Positions 18,522 to 27,015 of a DNA stretch of 64,000 bases are shown piece by piece. Both the position numbers and the translations under genes were made by a program. Origin of the DNA: Dyella marensis (lineage in GTDB: Bacteria > Pseudomonadota > Gammaproteobacteria > Xanthomonadales > Rhodanobacteraceae). Position 1 is the stretch's first letter; each line of letters opens with the position of its first letter. The stretch covers positions 1 through 64,000 of the forward strand of contig NZ_FONH01000017.1 of the NCBI RefSeq assembly GCF_900112865.1, given 5' to 3'. Under the pieces are notes generated by a model. That model was not told the origin of the DNA and made no database searches. It saw nothing but the letters and a program-made list of their open reading frames with translations.

Positions 18522-18537
18522 CCCCGACCATTCGGGG
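18522..18537 (+). promoter_or_regulatory. Leader hairpin overlapping the ribosome site of the isoaspartyl peptidase gene
   Basis: CCCCGA-CCAT-TCGGGG forms a 6 bp stem whose right arm contains the GGGG of the Shine-Dalgarno stretch (GGGGAGA, 18534-18540) for the GTG at 18547. A TATACT box at 18514-18519 lies just upstream and could be the -10, in which case the hairpin would be near the 5' end of the mRNA. No convincing -35 was found. Confidence 0.3.
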
Positions 18538-18546
18538 AGAACGACC

Positions 18547-19587
18547 GTGAAGTTGCATCGCCTGCTTGCCGCCCTTGTCCTGCTGGGAGCGTCCGCCATG
18601 AGCCATGCCACGACGCCGGTGCTGGTCATCCACGGCGGTGCCGGCGTGATCAAGCACGACATGAACCCCGCCCGCGAGAAAGCCGTGCGCGCCGCGCTCA
18701 CGCAGGCGTTGCAGAACGGTTACGCCCAGCTCAAGGCCGGCAAGCCGGCCATGGATGCGGTGACGGCGGCGATCACCGTGCTGGAGAACGATCCCAACTT
18801 CAACGCGGGCAAGGGTGCGGTGTTCACCCACGACGGCAAGAACGAGCTCGATGCCGCGGTGATGGACGGCTACACGCTCAAGGCCGGCGCGATCGCCGGC
18901 GTGCATCGCGTGAAGAACCCGATCCTGCTGGCGCGCGCGGTAATGGAGAAGAGCCAGCACGTGATGCTGGCCGGCGACGGCGCCGAGGCGTTCGCCAAGG
19001 AAGCCGGCATCGAGCTGGTCGATCCAGCGTACTTCCGCACGGAAGAACGCTGGCAGCAGCTGCAGAAGGCGCTGAAGGAAGACGCCGAGCACCGCCAGCA
19101 CGAAGACGTCGAAACCGCCAAGCATTTCGGCACGGTCGGCGCGGTGGCGCTGGATGCGCAGGGTCGCCTCGCCGCCGGTACCTCCACCGGCGGCATGACC
19201 AACAAGCGCTGGGGCCGCATCGGCGATTCGCCGCTGATCGGCGCGGGCACGTATGCGAACAACGGGTGCGCGGTGTCGGGCACCGGCTGGGGCGAGTTCT
19301 ACATCCGCACGGTGGCGGCGCATGAGATCTGCATGCGGGTGACGCAGATGCGCGTGCCGCTGAAGCGTGCTGCGGCCGAGGTGATCAACCAGGAAATCCC
19401 GTCGATGGGCGGCAACGGCGGCGCTATCGCGCTCGATGCGCAGGGGAATGTGGCGATGCCGTTCAATACCGACGGGATGTTCCGTGGCTGGATCGCCGAG
19501 GATGGCAAGCCGCATGTGGCGATCTACGGCGACGACGATGACGGTACGGGCGATCCGTTGCCGGCGTCGGACAGCAGCGCCGAATGA
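18547..19587 (+). CDS. Isoaspartyl peptidase / L-asparaginase (plant-type Ntn hydrolase)
   Basis: 346 residues. Ntn-hydrolase of the IaaA family, which hydrolyses isoaspartyl dipeptides and asparagine. It self-cleaves before Thr196 in HFGTVGAVALD to give alpha and beta subunits. Also visible: VIHGGAGV, NFNAGKGAVF, the AGTSTGGMTNKRWGRIGDSPLIGAGTYA block, and NGCAVSGTGWGE. An N-terminal signal peptide (MKLHRLLAALVLLGASAMSHA) predicts periplasmic location, unlike cytoplasmic E. coli IaaA. Starts with GTG. Confidence 0.93.
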   Translation: MKLHRLLAALVLLGASAMSHATTPVLVIHGGAGVIKHDMNPAREKAVRAALTQALQNGYAQLKAGKPAMDAVTAAITVLENDPNFNAGKGAVFTHDGKNELDAAVMDGYTLKAGAIAGVHRVKNPILLARAVMEKSQHVMLAGDGAEAFAKEAGIELVDPAYFRTEERWQQLQKALKEDAEHRQHEDVETAKHFGTVGAVALDAQGRLAAGTSTGGMTNKRWGRIGDSPLIGAGTYANNGCAVSGTGWGEFYIRTVAAHEICMRVTQMRVPLKRAAAEVINQEIPSMGGNGGAIALDAQGNVAMPFNTDGMFRGWIAEDGKPHVAIYGDDDDGTGDPLPASDSSAE

Positions 19588-19592
19588 TCCGC

Positions 19593-19685
19593 GTAGGTTG
19601 GGGTGAGCCGCAGGCGAACCCCAACATCGCGCCACGATAGACGGCGAGGTTTGTTGGGGTTCGCCTGCGGCTCACCCCAACCTAC
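19593..19685. repeat. GTAG-type REP pair (SMAG-like), copy 3
   Basis: Units at 19593-19625 and 19653-19685 with a 27 bp spacer, between the convergent ends of the isoaspartyl peptidase and thioredoxin-like genes. The minus-strand gene stop lies only 2 bp from the CTAC foot. Confidence 0.88.
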
Positions 19686-19686
19686 G

Positions 19687-20148
19687 TCAAGGAATGGTGG
19701 CCAGCTTCGCCGGCGTCAGCTGGCCGCTGATGCCGCTGCGCGAACCGTCCGCGCGGATGATCAAGGTGCGCGGCAGCTCGCCGCCCCAATCCGGATCGAT
19801 CAGATAGTTGATGCGCTCAGGCGTGGCGTCGGCGTAGGCGCGCGAGGGCAGCGTGTCGACGCCGGCCGCGTGCAGTCGCTGCTCGAGCGCAACGCTTTGC
19901 TGCACGCTGTCGGTGGCGACGGCGATCAGTTCGATCTCGCGTGGATGCGCGCGCTGCAGCTTCATCAAGGCCTGCAGGTTCGATTCGCAATACGCGCAAT
20001 CCAATCCCCACAGCGCCAACACGCGCACGCCATGCGCCGGTGGCTTGAGCAGCCCGGGCACATCCTCGGCCTTCAACGCGACCGGTGCGCCGGCTTGCGC
20101 TGCCAAAGGCAGCATCAGCGGCACGGCCAGCAGCGCGCGCCGGATCAC
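19687..20148 (-). CDS. Periplasmic thioredoxin-like (TlpA/redoxin fold) protein
   Basis: 153 residues. Signal peptide VIRRALLAVPLMLPLAAQA, then a thioredoxin fold with WGLDCAYCESNLQ (active-site Cys51-Ala-Tyr-Cys54) and a cis-Pro region GELPRTLII. TlpA/ResE-type proteins reduce or exchange thiols in the periplasm, sometimes to load metals. The start is GTG at 20148 with a GGAGG site, overlapping the stop of the upstream beta-propeller gene by 4 bp (GTGA), so the two are translationally coupled. Third gene of the TonB operon. Confidence 0.78.
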   Translation of the reverse strand: MIRRALLAVPLMLPLAAQAGAPVALKAEDVPGLLKPPAHGVRVLALWGLDCAYCESNLQALMKLQRAHPREIELIAVATDSVQQSVALEQRLHAAGVDTLPSRAYADATPERINYLIDPDWGGELPRTLIIRADGSRSGISGQLTPAKLATIP

Positions 20149-21323
20149 AAGGCCTCCGTCGGCACCAGGCGGAAGCCGGCGGCGGTATTCCAGGCCACGA
20201 ACGCGCGGTGCTGCCACAACAGCAACTGCGGCGCGGCCACGGCGTCCTTCGATTGGGCGATGGTGCGCGCTTCGCCGAAGCTCGCGCCGCCGTCCTGCGA
20301 TTCGCGCAACATCAGCGCGCTGCCCTGCGCATTGACCTGGTTCCACACCACCCACACCTGCCTGCTGCTCACCGCGACATCCGCATGGCTGGCGCCGGTG
20401 GTGGCGATGACCTGCGCATGCACCGGCGCCTTGCCGGGTTCGAGCTGGCCGTAATGGATGGTCGGCTTGTCCTTCGCCTCGTACCACACCGCATGGCGCA
20501 CGCCATCGGCGCCGATCGCCAGGCCGGGGCCGTGGTGCGGGCAGCCGGCGATATGCCAGTCATCGAAGGTGGCGCGCTGCGCTTCCAGCGGCTGGTCATC
20601 CGCATGCAGCACCGCATAGGCGTGGTCGCGGATGTTGTCGCCGAAGATGCTGCGGTAGAACGCGGCGATCTCGCCCTGCGGCGTAGTGGCCATGGCGATG
20701 CGGCAGCATTCGCAGGTTTCGTCGGCGAGCTTGCGTTCGTCGGAGAAGGTTACGCCGCCGTCGGTGGAGACGCTGGTGTAGATGGCGGCGCCGAGATACG
20801 GCTTGTGCCTGGCGGTGGCCGCTTCGAGGTCGCGCTTGTCGATCCATGCCATCACGATGCGGCCTTGCGCATCCACCGCCATCGCATCGAAGCGATGGGT
20901 GATCTCGGCGCGGTCGTGATGCACGGTGACCGGCGCGGAGAAATGCGCGCCGCCGTCGGTCGAGCGCGCGAAGCGCACAAAGCCGGTCCACGGCTTGGCG
21001 CGCGGTTGCGACCAGCTGACGTACAGCTCGCCCTTCGAACCGAACGCGATCTTCGGCCGGTTCTCGCCTTCCGCATAGATCGGCTCGGCCTGCGCGTTGA
21101 CGGCGACGGGTGCGCTCAGCGTGCGGCCGAAATCGTCCGAATGGCGCAGGCGCACATGGCCGTCCGCCGCATCCACCACCCATAGCCGGCCCTTGCCGTC
21201 GATGGCCGCGCTGGCGCCGAGATCGGGCCCTTTGGGCATGGACATGCCGGGCATGTCGTGCCCTTCGTGCGCCCACAGCGCCGGCGCGACCAGGCAGAAC
21301 AGCAGGGCGATGGCTTTGCGCAT
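20145..21323 (-). CDS. Exported sialidase-like beta-propeller protein with Cys/His/Met metal-type motifs
   Basis: 392 residues. Signal peptide ending near LWA (residue 18), then HEGHDMPGMSM at the mature N-terminus, a typical copper-binding style stretch. The rest contains four Asp-box motifs (SDDFGRT, STDGGAHF, STDGGVTF, SQDGGASF) that mark a BNR/sialidase beta-propeller. It lacks an evident sialidase Arg triad, so glycosidase activity is doubtful. Two further clusters stand out: ETCECC (Cys204, 206, 207) and GCPHHGPG (Cys261, His263, His264). Lies between a TonB receptor and a thioredoxin-like gene. I infer metal handling; unproven. Confidence 0.72.
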   Translation of the reverse strand: MRKAIALLFCLVAPALWAHEGHDMPGMSMPKGPDLGASAAIDGKGRLWVVDAADGHVRLRHSDDFGRTLSAPVAVNAQAEPIYAEGENRPKIAFGSKGELYVSWSQPRAKPWTGFVRFARSTDGGAHFSAPVTVHHDRAEITHRFDAMAVDAQGRIVMAWIDKRDLEAATARHKPYLGAAIYTSVSTDGGVTFSDERKLADETCECCRIAMATTPQGEIAAFYRSIFGDNIRDHAYAVLHADDQPLEAQRATFDDWHIAGCPHHGPGLAIGADGVRHAVWYEAKDKPTIHYGQLEPGKAPVHAQVIATTGASHADVAVSSRQVWVVWNQVNAQGSALMLRESQDGGASFGEARTIAQSKDAVAAPQLLLWQHRAFVAWNTAAGFRLVPTEAL

Positions 21324-21354
21324 GGCGCGGCTCTCGTGGTGATCGGGATGGCGG

Positions 21355-23628
21355 TCAGTAATCCCAGCGCACTTCGCCGAAGAAGGTGCGGCCGGGATAA
21401 GGATGGTAGACCCAGTAATGCTCGTTGGTGAGGTTGTCCACGCCGGCCGAGGCGGTCCACTGCGGCGCGAATTTCCAGCGCAGCTTGGCGTCGGTCACGG
21501 TGAAGCGGCTGACCGCACCGTAGGTATTGACGAAATCGCTGTTGTCGAGCGAGCCGTACTGGCGGCCGGAATGACGCACCGCCAGCGAGGCGTCCCACTC
21601 CGGCGTGATGCGGTAGTCGGCGACGAAGGTCGCGCGCACTTTCGGGATGCGCGGGAACCACTTGCCGTCGGCGAGCGGGTATTGGCGATCGCTCAGCGTC
21701 TTGGCGTGGTTGAACGCGACGCTGGCCTGCAGGTCCAGGCCGGCGATCCACACGTCTTTCAGCGCCAGCTCGCCCTCGATGCCGCGCACGCGCACCTTGT
21801 CCACATTCTGGATATTGGTGACGGTGGGCGTGACCGTGATGTCGGTCTGCGCGTACAGCGAATCGGCGATGCGGTCCTGGAACAGCGACACGCGCCAATG
21901 GCCGTTGGCCAGCGTGCGCAGCAGGGTGAGGTCGGTCGACCAGTCGCGTTCCGGCTGCAGGTTCGGATTGCTGTTGACGATGGCGTTGGCGGAAATGCTG
22001 CCCTGGAACAGCTCGTTCACCGTCGGATAGCGCACCGCCTTGCCGCCGGCCAGGCGCAGCTGCCAGTCCTCGGCGAAATCCCAGGCCAGCGCCGCCTTGG
22101 GCGAGAAATCGGTGCGCTGGCGCTCGGCATAGCGCAGCGCGGTGCTGGCGTTGGCGCGCAGGCCGTCGTAGGCGCGCCACTGTTCCCAGCGGCCGCCGAC
22201 GGTGAGCGTCCAGGCCGGCGCGAAGCCCCAGACATCCTGCAGGTAAGCGGCGTAGGTGCGGGTGCGGCCGCCGAACGCACTGGTCTGCGCACCGTCGGCG
22301 TCGCCGCGCCAGTCGCTGGCCTGGCGCACGCGCGAAGCCAGCACGTAGCGGTCGCCGTGCAGGCCGGCGTACAGCGTGTGGTGTTCGCCCAGCGGACCGG
22401 AACTGCGCAGGTCCGCGGTTTCCCAGCCGGAGCCGCCCAGGTCCGCGACCGTGCCGGGGCCGCCCACCGGGCCCACCGGCGGTGCCAGGCTGGCTGTATG
22501 CGTCTGCGAGCGCACGAAGTCGTACTTGCTGCCCACCGCGGTCCAGCGCCAGCCGTTGTCGAAGCGGCCGTTCAGTTCCACGCCGTAGAGCGCGTGCGTT
22601 TCGCGCGTCGCGGTCGGGGCCAGGCCGCTGGCCGGCAGAGTCCAGGTGCGGCCGTAGGCGCTGACCACGCCGCCGTAGACCGGCTGGCCGCTCGGGTCGC
22701 GGATCAGGCTGTGCGTGCGGTCGTCCGCATGGTTGTGCCAGTAGCCGAGCGTGAACAGCGCCGACACCCGCTCGGTGAGGTCCACGCCCACCTTCAGCTT
22801 GGCCTGGGTCTGCTCGGTGTGCTCGATCGAATTGGCGCCGTAGACCAGGCGCGGCGAGCCGTTGGGATTGCGGTCCAGCGTGGCGCCTTCCACCGGCACG
22901 GCGCGCGCGGCATTGCCGCCGGCGGTGGCGGTGGCGTACTGCATCGGCTGGCCGTCGTTGTCCAGCTTGTTGAGCGCGAGCATCCAGCTCCAGCGCCCCT
23001 GCTTGTTGCCCAGCGTGGCGGCCAGGTTGCGGCCGTTGTAGTGGCCGCTCATGCCGTAGGCGTCGCTGAAATCCTGGCTCATGAACTGCGCGCTGGCGCT
23101 GGCTACGAAGGTCTGCGGCAGGCGCGTATGGATCAGCACCGTGGTGCCCATCGAATTGCCGGGATACAGCGCAGAGTAGGGACCGTACAGCACATCGACC
23201 GCGCCGATCTCCTCCGGCGCCACCATGCCCCAGCGCGGCGCGCCGTCGTAGCCGTTGGTCATCAGGTTGGACAGCAGCAGGCCGTCGGCATAGACCAGGC
23301 TGCGTGCGCTCTGCAGGGTGCCGGCGTTGCGGCCGCTGATCACCGCGTTGGGATCGCCGATGTAGCGCTTGCGCACCTGCAGGTTGGGCGCGTACTTCAG
23401 CGCGTCGGAGCTGTCGGTGACATTGCGTTTCTGCAGCTGCTCGCGGCTGACGCGCACCTGCACGCCGGGCGTTTCGGTCACCAGCGTGTCGCTGGCGTGG
23501 ACGTGGACGGTTTCGAGGGTGCTGGCTTGCTGCGCGAAGGCCGGCGCGGCCAGCGTGCCGGCCAGGGCCAGGGGCAGTGCGCGGAGGCGGAACGGTCGGT
23601 TCAAAGTCTTACCCTGGACCCTGGTCAA
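21355..23628 (-). CDS. TonB-dependent outer-membrane receptor (metal or metal-chelate type)
   Basis: 757 residues, or 749 if the start is TTG at 23604, which gives a cleaner signal peptide (NRPFRLRALPLALAGTLAAPAFA) and is preceded by AGGGTAAG. A TonB-box-like region is followed by a plug domain (TPGVQVRVSREQLQKRN to the VDVLYGPYSALYPGN block) and a 22-strand barrel ending in aromatic FFGEVRWDY. It imports a ligand across the outer membrane with TonB/ExbBD energy. The plug resembles copper/siderophore receptors. It is first in an operon with the propeller (31 bp gap) and thioredoxin-like genes. Confidence 0.87.
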   Translation of the reverse strand: MTRVQGKTLNRPFRLRALPLALAGTLAAPAFAQQASTLETVHVHASDTLVTETPGVQVRVSREQLQKRNVTDSSDALKYAPNLQVRKRYIGDPNAVISGRNAGTLQSARSLVYADGLLLSNLMTNGYDGAPRWGMVAPEEIGAVDVLYGPYSALYPGNSMGTTVLIHTRLPQTFVASASAQFMSQDFSDAYGMSGHYNGRNLAATLGNKQGRWSWMLALNKLDNDGQPMQYATATAGGNAARAVPVEGATLDRNPNGSPRLVYGANSIEHTEQTQAKLKVGVDLTERVSALFTLGYWHNHADDRTHSLIRDPSGQPVYGGVVSAYGRTWTLPASGLAPTATRETHALYGVELNGRFDNGWRWTAVGSKYDFVRSQTHTASLAPPVGPVGGPGTVADLGGSGWETADLRSSGPLGEHHTLYAGLHGDRYVLASRVRQASDWRGDADGAQTSAFGGRTRTYAAYLQDVWGFAPAWTLTVGGRWEQWRAYDGLRANASTALRYAERQRTDFSPKAALAWDFAEDWQLRLAGGKAVRYPTVNELFQGSISANAIVNSNPNLQPERDWSTDLTLLRTLANGHWRVSLFQDRIADSLYAQTDITVTPTVTNIQNVDKVRVRGIEGELALKDVWIAGLDLQASVAFNHAKTLSDRQYPLADGKWFPRIPKVRATFVADYRITPEWDASLAVRHSGRQYGSLDNSDFVNTYGAVSRFTVTDAKLRWKFAPQWTASAGVDNLTNEHYWVYHPYPGRTFFGEVRWDY

Positions 23629-23730
23629 GGGTTGCGAGCATAGCCGCGACCCCGTGAGGAAAAAGGCGGCGCGTTGTCGCAGGCCGTCTCCCCGGCTACC
23701 GCATTTTTGCTGCTCTTATTCCTGCCGGGC

Positions 23731-24294
23731 TCATTCCTGCTCGGGACGTTCCCGCACCGGATGCTTGCTCAGCTTGCGCTGCAGGGTGCGTCGATGCATG
23801 CCGAGGCGGCGCGCAGTTTCGGAGATATTCCCATCGCACTCGGTCAGCACGCGCTGGATGTGTTCCCACTCCAGGCGGCGCAGGGCCAGCGGGGCTTCCG
23901 GGGCGTCCGCCAGCTCGTCGTCGCCGGTGGGCGCGTCGCCTTCCAGCAGCGCGCGCAACACGGCGTCGGCGTCGACCGGCTTGGCCAGGTAGTCGTGCGC
24001 GCCGCGCTTGATCGCCTCGACCGCGGTGGCGATGGAGGCATAGCCGGTGAGCAGCAGCACGCGCATGTCCGGCACCAGCGAGCGCAGCTCGGGGATCAGC
24101 CGCAGGCCGTTCTCGTCGCCCAGCTTCAGGTCCAGCACGCAATAGCGCGGATGGTGGCGGCGGGCGAGCGCGCGCGCCTCGTCGGCGTTGGCGGCGGTGA
24201 GCACCTCGAAGCCGCGCGAGCTCATCGCGCGGGCCAGGACGCGCGCGAAGGTGGCGTCGTCGTCGACGATGAGCAGGGGCTGCTGGTCGGTCAT
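23731..24294 (-). CDS. regA: Response regulator, RegA/PrrA/ActR family
   Basis: 187 residues. Receiver domain with DDD at 11-13, phosphoacceptor Asp55 (YCVLDLKLGD), LTGYASI and Lys in LAKPVD; a short acidic/Pro linker; and a Fis-type helix-turn-helix CDGNISETARRLGMHRRTLQR, which is nearly the invariant HTH of RegA/PrrA/ActR. These regulators control redox-responsive genes (respiration, carbon and nitrogen fixation). The partner kinase gene lies upstream on the same strand, separated by a 226 bp gap that holds a repeat element. Confidence 0.88.
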   Translation of the reverse strand: MTDQQPLLIVDDDATFARVLARAMSSRGFEVLTAANADEARALARRHHPRYCVLDLKLGDENGLRLIPELRSLVPDMRVLLLTGYASIATAVEAIKRGAHDYLAKPVDADAVLRALLEGDAPTGDDELADAPEAPLALRRLEWEHIQRVLTECDGNISETARRLGMHRRTLQRKLSKHPVRERPEQE

Positions 24295-24383
24295 GGTGCG
24301 ATTCCCTAGGGATTAGCCGCACGTATTGTCGCGCAAGCCTGACCGGCGGGGCCGGGGGCGCGGCGAAGTGTCCTGCGATAGAG

Positions 24384-24500
24384 CCCCTCTCCCTTCGGGA
24401 GAGGGGTTGGGGTGAGGGTACGGGCGGAGCGCAAGCGTGATGTGCACCGCTCCGCCCGTACCCTCATCCGGCTGCCGCCACCTTCTCCCGGAGGGAGAAG
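24384..24500. repeat. Dispersed three-hairpin repeat, copy 3 (intact)
   Basis: The cleanest copy. Hairpin 1: CCCCTCTCCC (24384-24393) / GGGAGAGGGG (24397-24406). Hairpin 2: perfect 18 bp arms GAGGGTACGGGCGGAGCG (24414-24431) / complement at 24448-24465, with a 16 nt loop. Hairpin 3: CTTCTCCC (24482-24489) / GGGAGAAG (24493-24500). It sits between regB and regA, inside what would otherwise be one operon. Confidence 0.85.
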
Positions 24501-24520
24501 GAACTCACTATCGGACGTAT

Positions 24521-25816
24521 TCAGTGATCTCGCGCTTCTACCACCGCCAACGGCAGCCGCAGGCGCATCTGCGCGCCGCCGTCGGGCCGGTTGGTGGCGG
24601 TGAGCTCGCCGTGCAGGCGCTCGGCGGTGGCCTCGGCCAGCGCCAGGCCGATGCCCAGCCCGGTCAGCTTGTGCGACTGGCCCAGGGCGGCCGGCGCGCC
24701 GGTGGGGACGAAGCCGGGGCCGTGGTCGCGCACCACGAATTCCAGCCAGTCGCCCTCGCGGTGCGCGATCAGGTCCACCGCCTGCGACTGATTGAGCGAG
24801 GACGCCTCGAACGCGTTGTTGAGCAGGTTGAGCAGCGCATGGCGCAGGCCCGGCGGGGTGCGCAGCACGATCTCGCCGGCGTCGTCGTCCATCTGCAGTT
24901 CCAGGTCGGCTTCCGGGCGCAGCAGTTGGAAGCGTTCCAGCGCGCCGTGGATGAAGCCGTCCAGGGTGGTGCATTCGGGCACCTGCGAGAGCTGCGCCTT
25001 ACCGAAGGCGACCATCTCGCGCAGGATCGTGCGGCAGCGCTCGACCTGGCCTTCCAGCAGGGCCAGGTCCTCGCCCAGCGCGGTGTCGCTGGCGTGCTCG
25101 CGGCGCAGTTCCGGCAGCAGGGTGCGCATGGTGGCCAGCGGCGTGTTGAGCTCGTGCGCGGCGCCGGCGGCCTGGGTGGCGATGGCCAGGATGCCCTCGT
25201 CGCGCAGCGCGCGTTCGCGCACGCGCTGCATTTCCACCTGCTGCAGGCGCACGGCACGCGCCAGGCGGTTGGTGAAGAAAGCCAGCAGCACGGCGGAGAT
25301 TACGAAGTTCACGCCCATGCCGGCCACGTGCAGGGTGAAGCCGCTGGGCCCGAAGGCATGCTCCGGCATCGGCAGCGGCACATACCAGCCCAGCAGCACC
25401 ACATAGGCCACGCCGGCCAGCATGGACACCGCCAGGATGGCGCGCACCGACAGCGTCGCGGCGGTGAGGGCGATCGGCACCAGCAGCAGGGTGATGAACG
25501 GATTGCTGGCGCCGCCGGTGAAATACAGCAAATAGCCCAGCACCAGGGTGTCGGCCGCCACGTGCAGGATGGTTTCCCACTCGCGCAGCGGCGACGGCTG
25601 CGACAGCCGCCAGGCCGCATAGACCGCGAACACCGCCAGCGTGCCGATGCCCACCAGCAGCGGCAGCAGCGGGATGTCCAGCTTCATCCACAGCGCGCAG
25701 ACCAGCACCGCCACGCTCTGCCCGGCGATGGCGCAGATGCGCAGCCAGGCCAGGGTGCGGGTGAGGGCGGTGGGGCCGATGCGCTGCTGGGCGAGGGAAC
25801 GTCTCATGAGCGGCAT
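24521..25816 (-). CDS. regB: Redox sensor histidine kinase, RegB/PrrB/ActS family
   Basis: 431 residues. Six membrane helices in the first 190 residues, with the RegB quinone-binding heptapeptide GGASNPF at 101-107 (consensus GGxxNPF). H-box GAAHELNTPLATM with His221, then Cys261 in VERCRTIL. The His-to-Cys distance of 40 equals that of His225 and the redox-active Cys265 of Rhodobacter capsulatus RegB. ATPase domain: LLNLLNNAFEAS (N-box), VRDHGPGF (G1), GLGIGLALAEA (G2). It should sense the quinone pool/redox state and phosphorylate the RegA-like regulator downstream. Confidence 0.9.
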   Translation of the reverse strand: MPLMRRSLAQQRIGPTALTRTLAWLRICAIAGQSVAVLVCALWMKLDIPLLPLLVGIGTLAVFAVYAAWRLSQPSPLREWETILHVAADTLVLGYLLYFTGGASNPFITLLLVPIALTAATLSVRAILAVSMLAGVAYVVLLGWYVPLPMPEHAFGPSGFTLHVAGMGVNFVISAVLLAFFTNRLARAVRLQQVEMQRVRERALRDEGILAIATQAAGAAHELNTPLATMRTLLPELRREHASDTALGEDLALLEGQVERCRTILREMVAFGKAQLSQVPECTTLDGFIHGALERFQLLRPEADLELQMDDDAGEIVLRTPPGLRHALLNLLNNAFEASSLNQSQAVDLIAHREGDWLEFVVRDHGPGFVPTGAPAALGQSHKLTGLGIGLALAEATAERLHGELTATNRPDGGAQMRLRLPLAVVEARDH

Positions 25817-25930
25817 TCTAACCGCCGGTCCCGAACGGCCAGGACGCTATGGCATCATGACGCGTTTGTGGCAGCACCCGGCCGGCATGCCCGCCGTCCC
25901 GGGACTGTCAGCGAGCACGGACTTATATCT

Positions 25931-26305
25931 ATGGCAGCCAGCGGCATCCGCGGACCCAAGCAGATCTGGAGCGCCTTCAAGTGGTCGATGAAGGGATTGC
26001 GCGCCGGTTGGCAGCACGAGGCCTCGTTCCGCCTGGAAGCCTGCCTGGCCCTGGTGCTGGTGCCGCTGGGCCTGTGGCTGGGCAACGGCCCGCTGGAGAA
26101 GATCGCCCTGGTGCTGCCGGCGGTGCTGGTGCTGTCGGCCGAACTGCTCAATTCCGCGGTCGAGGCGGTGGTCGACAAGGTCAGTCCGGAATTCCACGAA
26201 CTGGCCGGCCGCGCCAAGGACATGGGCTCGGCCGCGGTGTTCCTGCTGCTGGTGATGACGGGGTTGAGCTGGGTGCTGATCCTGGCGCCGCGCTGGCTGG
26301 TGTGA
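25931..26305 (+). CDS. dgkA: Diacylglycerol kinase DgkA
   Basis: 124 residues, three membrane helices, the size of E. coli DgkA (122). The signature ELLNSAVEAVVDKVSPEFHELAGRAKDMGSAAV region carries the conserved catalytic Glu and Asn residues. It phosphorylates diacylglycerol to phosphatidic acid in the inner membrane to recycle lipid released by phosphoglycerol transfer. ATG at 25931 fits the family N-terminus; no strong ribosome site is visible. It is divergent from regB. Confidence 0.93.
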   Translation: MAASGIRGPKQIWSAFKWSMKGLRAGWQHEASFRLEACLALVLVPLGLWLGNGPLEKIALVLPAVLVLSAELLNSAVEAVVDKVSPEFHELAGRAKDMGSAAVFLLLVMTGLSWVLILAPRWLV

Positions 26306-26387
26306 CGCGGGCACGCCGACAGGCACGATTGCGCAGGTCCTTGCGGAATGCTGCAATGGGGCGTCCACCGGATCGGAACCCACGCCC

Positions 26388-27008
26388 ATGAAACTCCTTC
26401 GCGCGCTCGTCCTGCTCTTGCTCGTCCTCGGTCTCTCCGGCTGCGGCTACAACGCCATCCAGCGCCAGGACGAAGCGGTCAAGGCCGCCTGGTCCGAAGT
26501 GATCAACCAGTACCAGCGCCGCGCCGACCTGGTGCCGAACCTGGTCAACACGGTGAAGGGCTACGCGCAGCACGAGGAGAAAGTGCTGACCGAAGTGACC
26601 AATGCGCGCGCCAGGGTCGGCACCATGCAGCTCTCGCCGGATGCGCTGAACGATCCGCAGAAGCTGCAGCAGTTCCAGCAGGCGCAGGGCCAGCTGTCCA
26701 GCGCGCTGTCGCGCCTGATGGTGGTCAGCGAGAACTACCCGCAGCTGAAGGCCGACGGCCTGTTCCAGAACCTGCAGGCGCAGCTGGAAGGCACCGAGAA
26801 CCGCATCACCGTGGCGCGCAACCGCTACGTGCAGTCGGTGCAGGCGTACAACTCGATGATCCGCACCTTCCCCAACAATCTCACCGCGAAGATCTTCGGC
26901 TACCAGGTCAAGCCGAACTTCACCGTGGAGAACGAGAAGGCGATCTCCACCGCGCCGACCGTCGACTTCGGCAACAGCGCAGCGCCGGCTCCGGCCGCGA
27001 CGCACTGA
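26388..27008 (+). CDS. lemA: LemA family lipoprotein
   Basis: 206 residues. Lipoprotein signal with lipobox LSGC (Cys19). The rest is a long helical LemA fold with NQYQRRADLVPNLVNTVKGYA and RYVQSVQAYNSMIRTFPNNLTAKIFGY, both diagnostic. LemA function is unclear; the gene is very often followed by TPM-domain genes, as here (two of them), suggesting an envelope complex. Confidence 0.93.
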   Translation: MKLLRALVLLLLVLGLSGCGYNAIQRQDEAVKAAWSEVINQYQRRADLVPNLVNTVKGYAQHEEKVLTEVTNARARVGTMQLSPDALNDPQKLQQFQQAQGQLSSALSRLMVVSENYPQLKADGLFQNLQAQLEGTENRITVARNRYVQSVQAYNSMIRTFPNNLTAKIFGYQVKPNFTVENEKAISTAPTVDFGNSAAPAPAATH

Positions 27009-27015
27009 GCTCGCC

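Noticed and set aside
20145-21323. Functional secreted sialidase
   Set aside because: Asp boxes are present, but no Arg triad or Tyr/Glu nucleophile pair could be identified, and the context is a metal-type TonB operon.
23609-23641. Ten-codon upstream frame (MLATLDQGPG) overlapping the TonB receptor start region
   Set aside because: No ribosome site, no cysteines as in known metal-responsive leader peptides, and too short to separate from chance.
21403-23643. 746-codon + strand frame
   Set aside because: Antisense to the TonB receptor with plug and barrel motifs on the minus strand; no recognisable domain.
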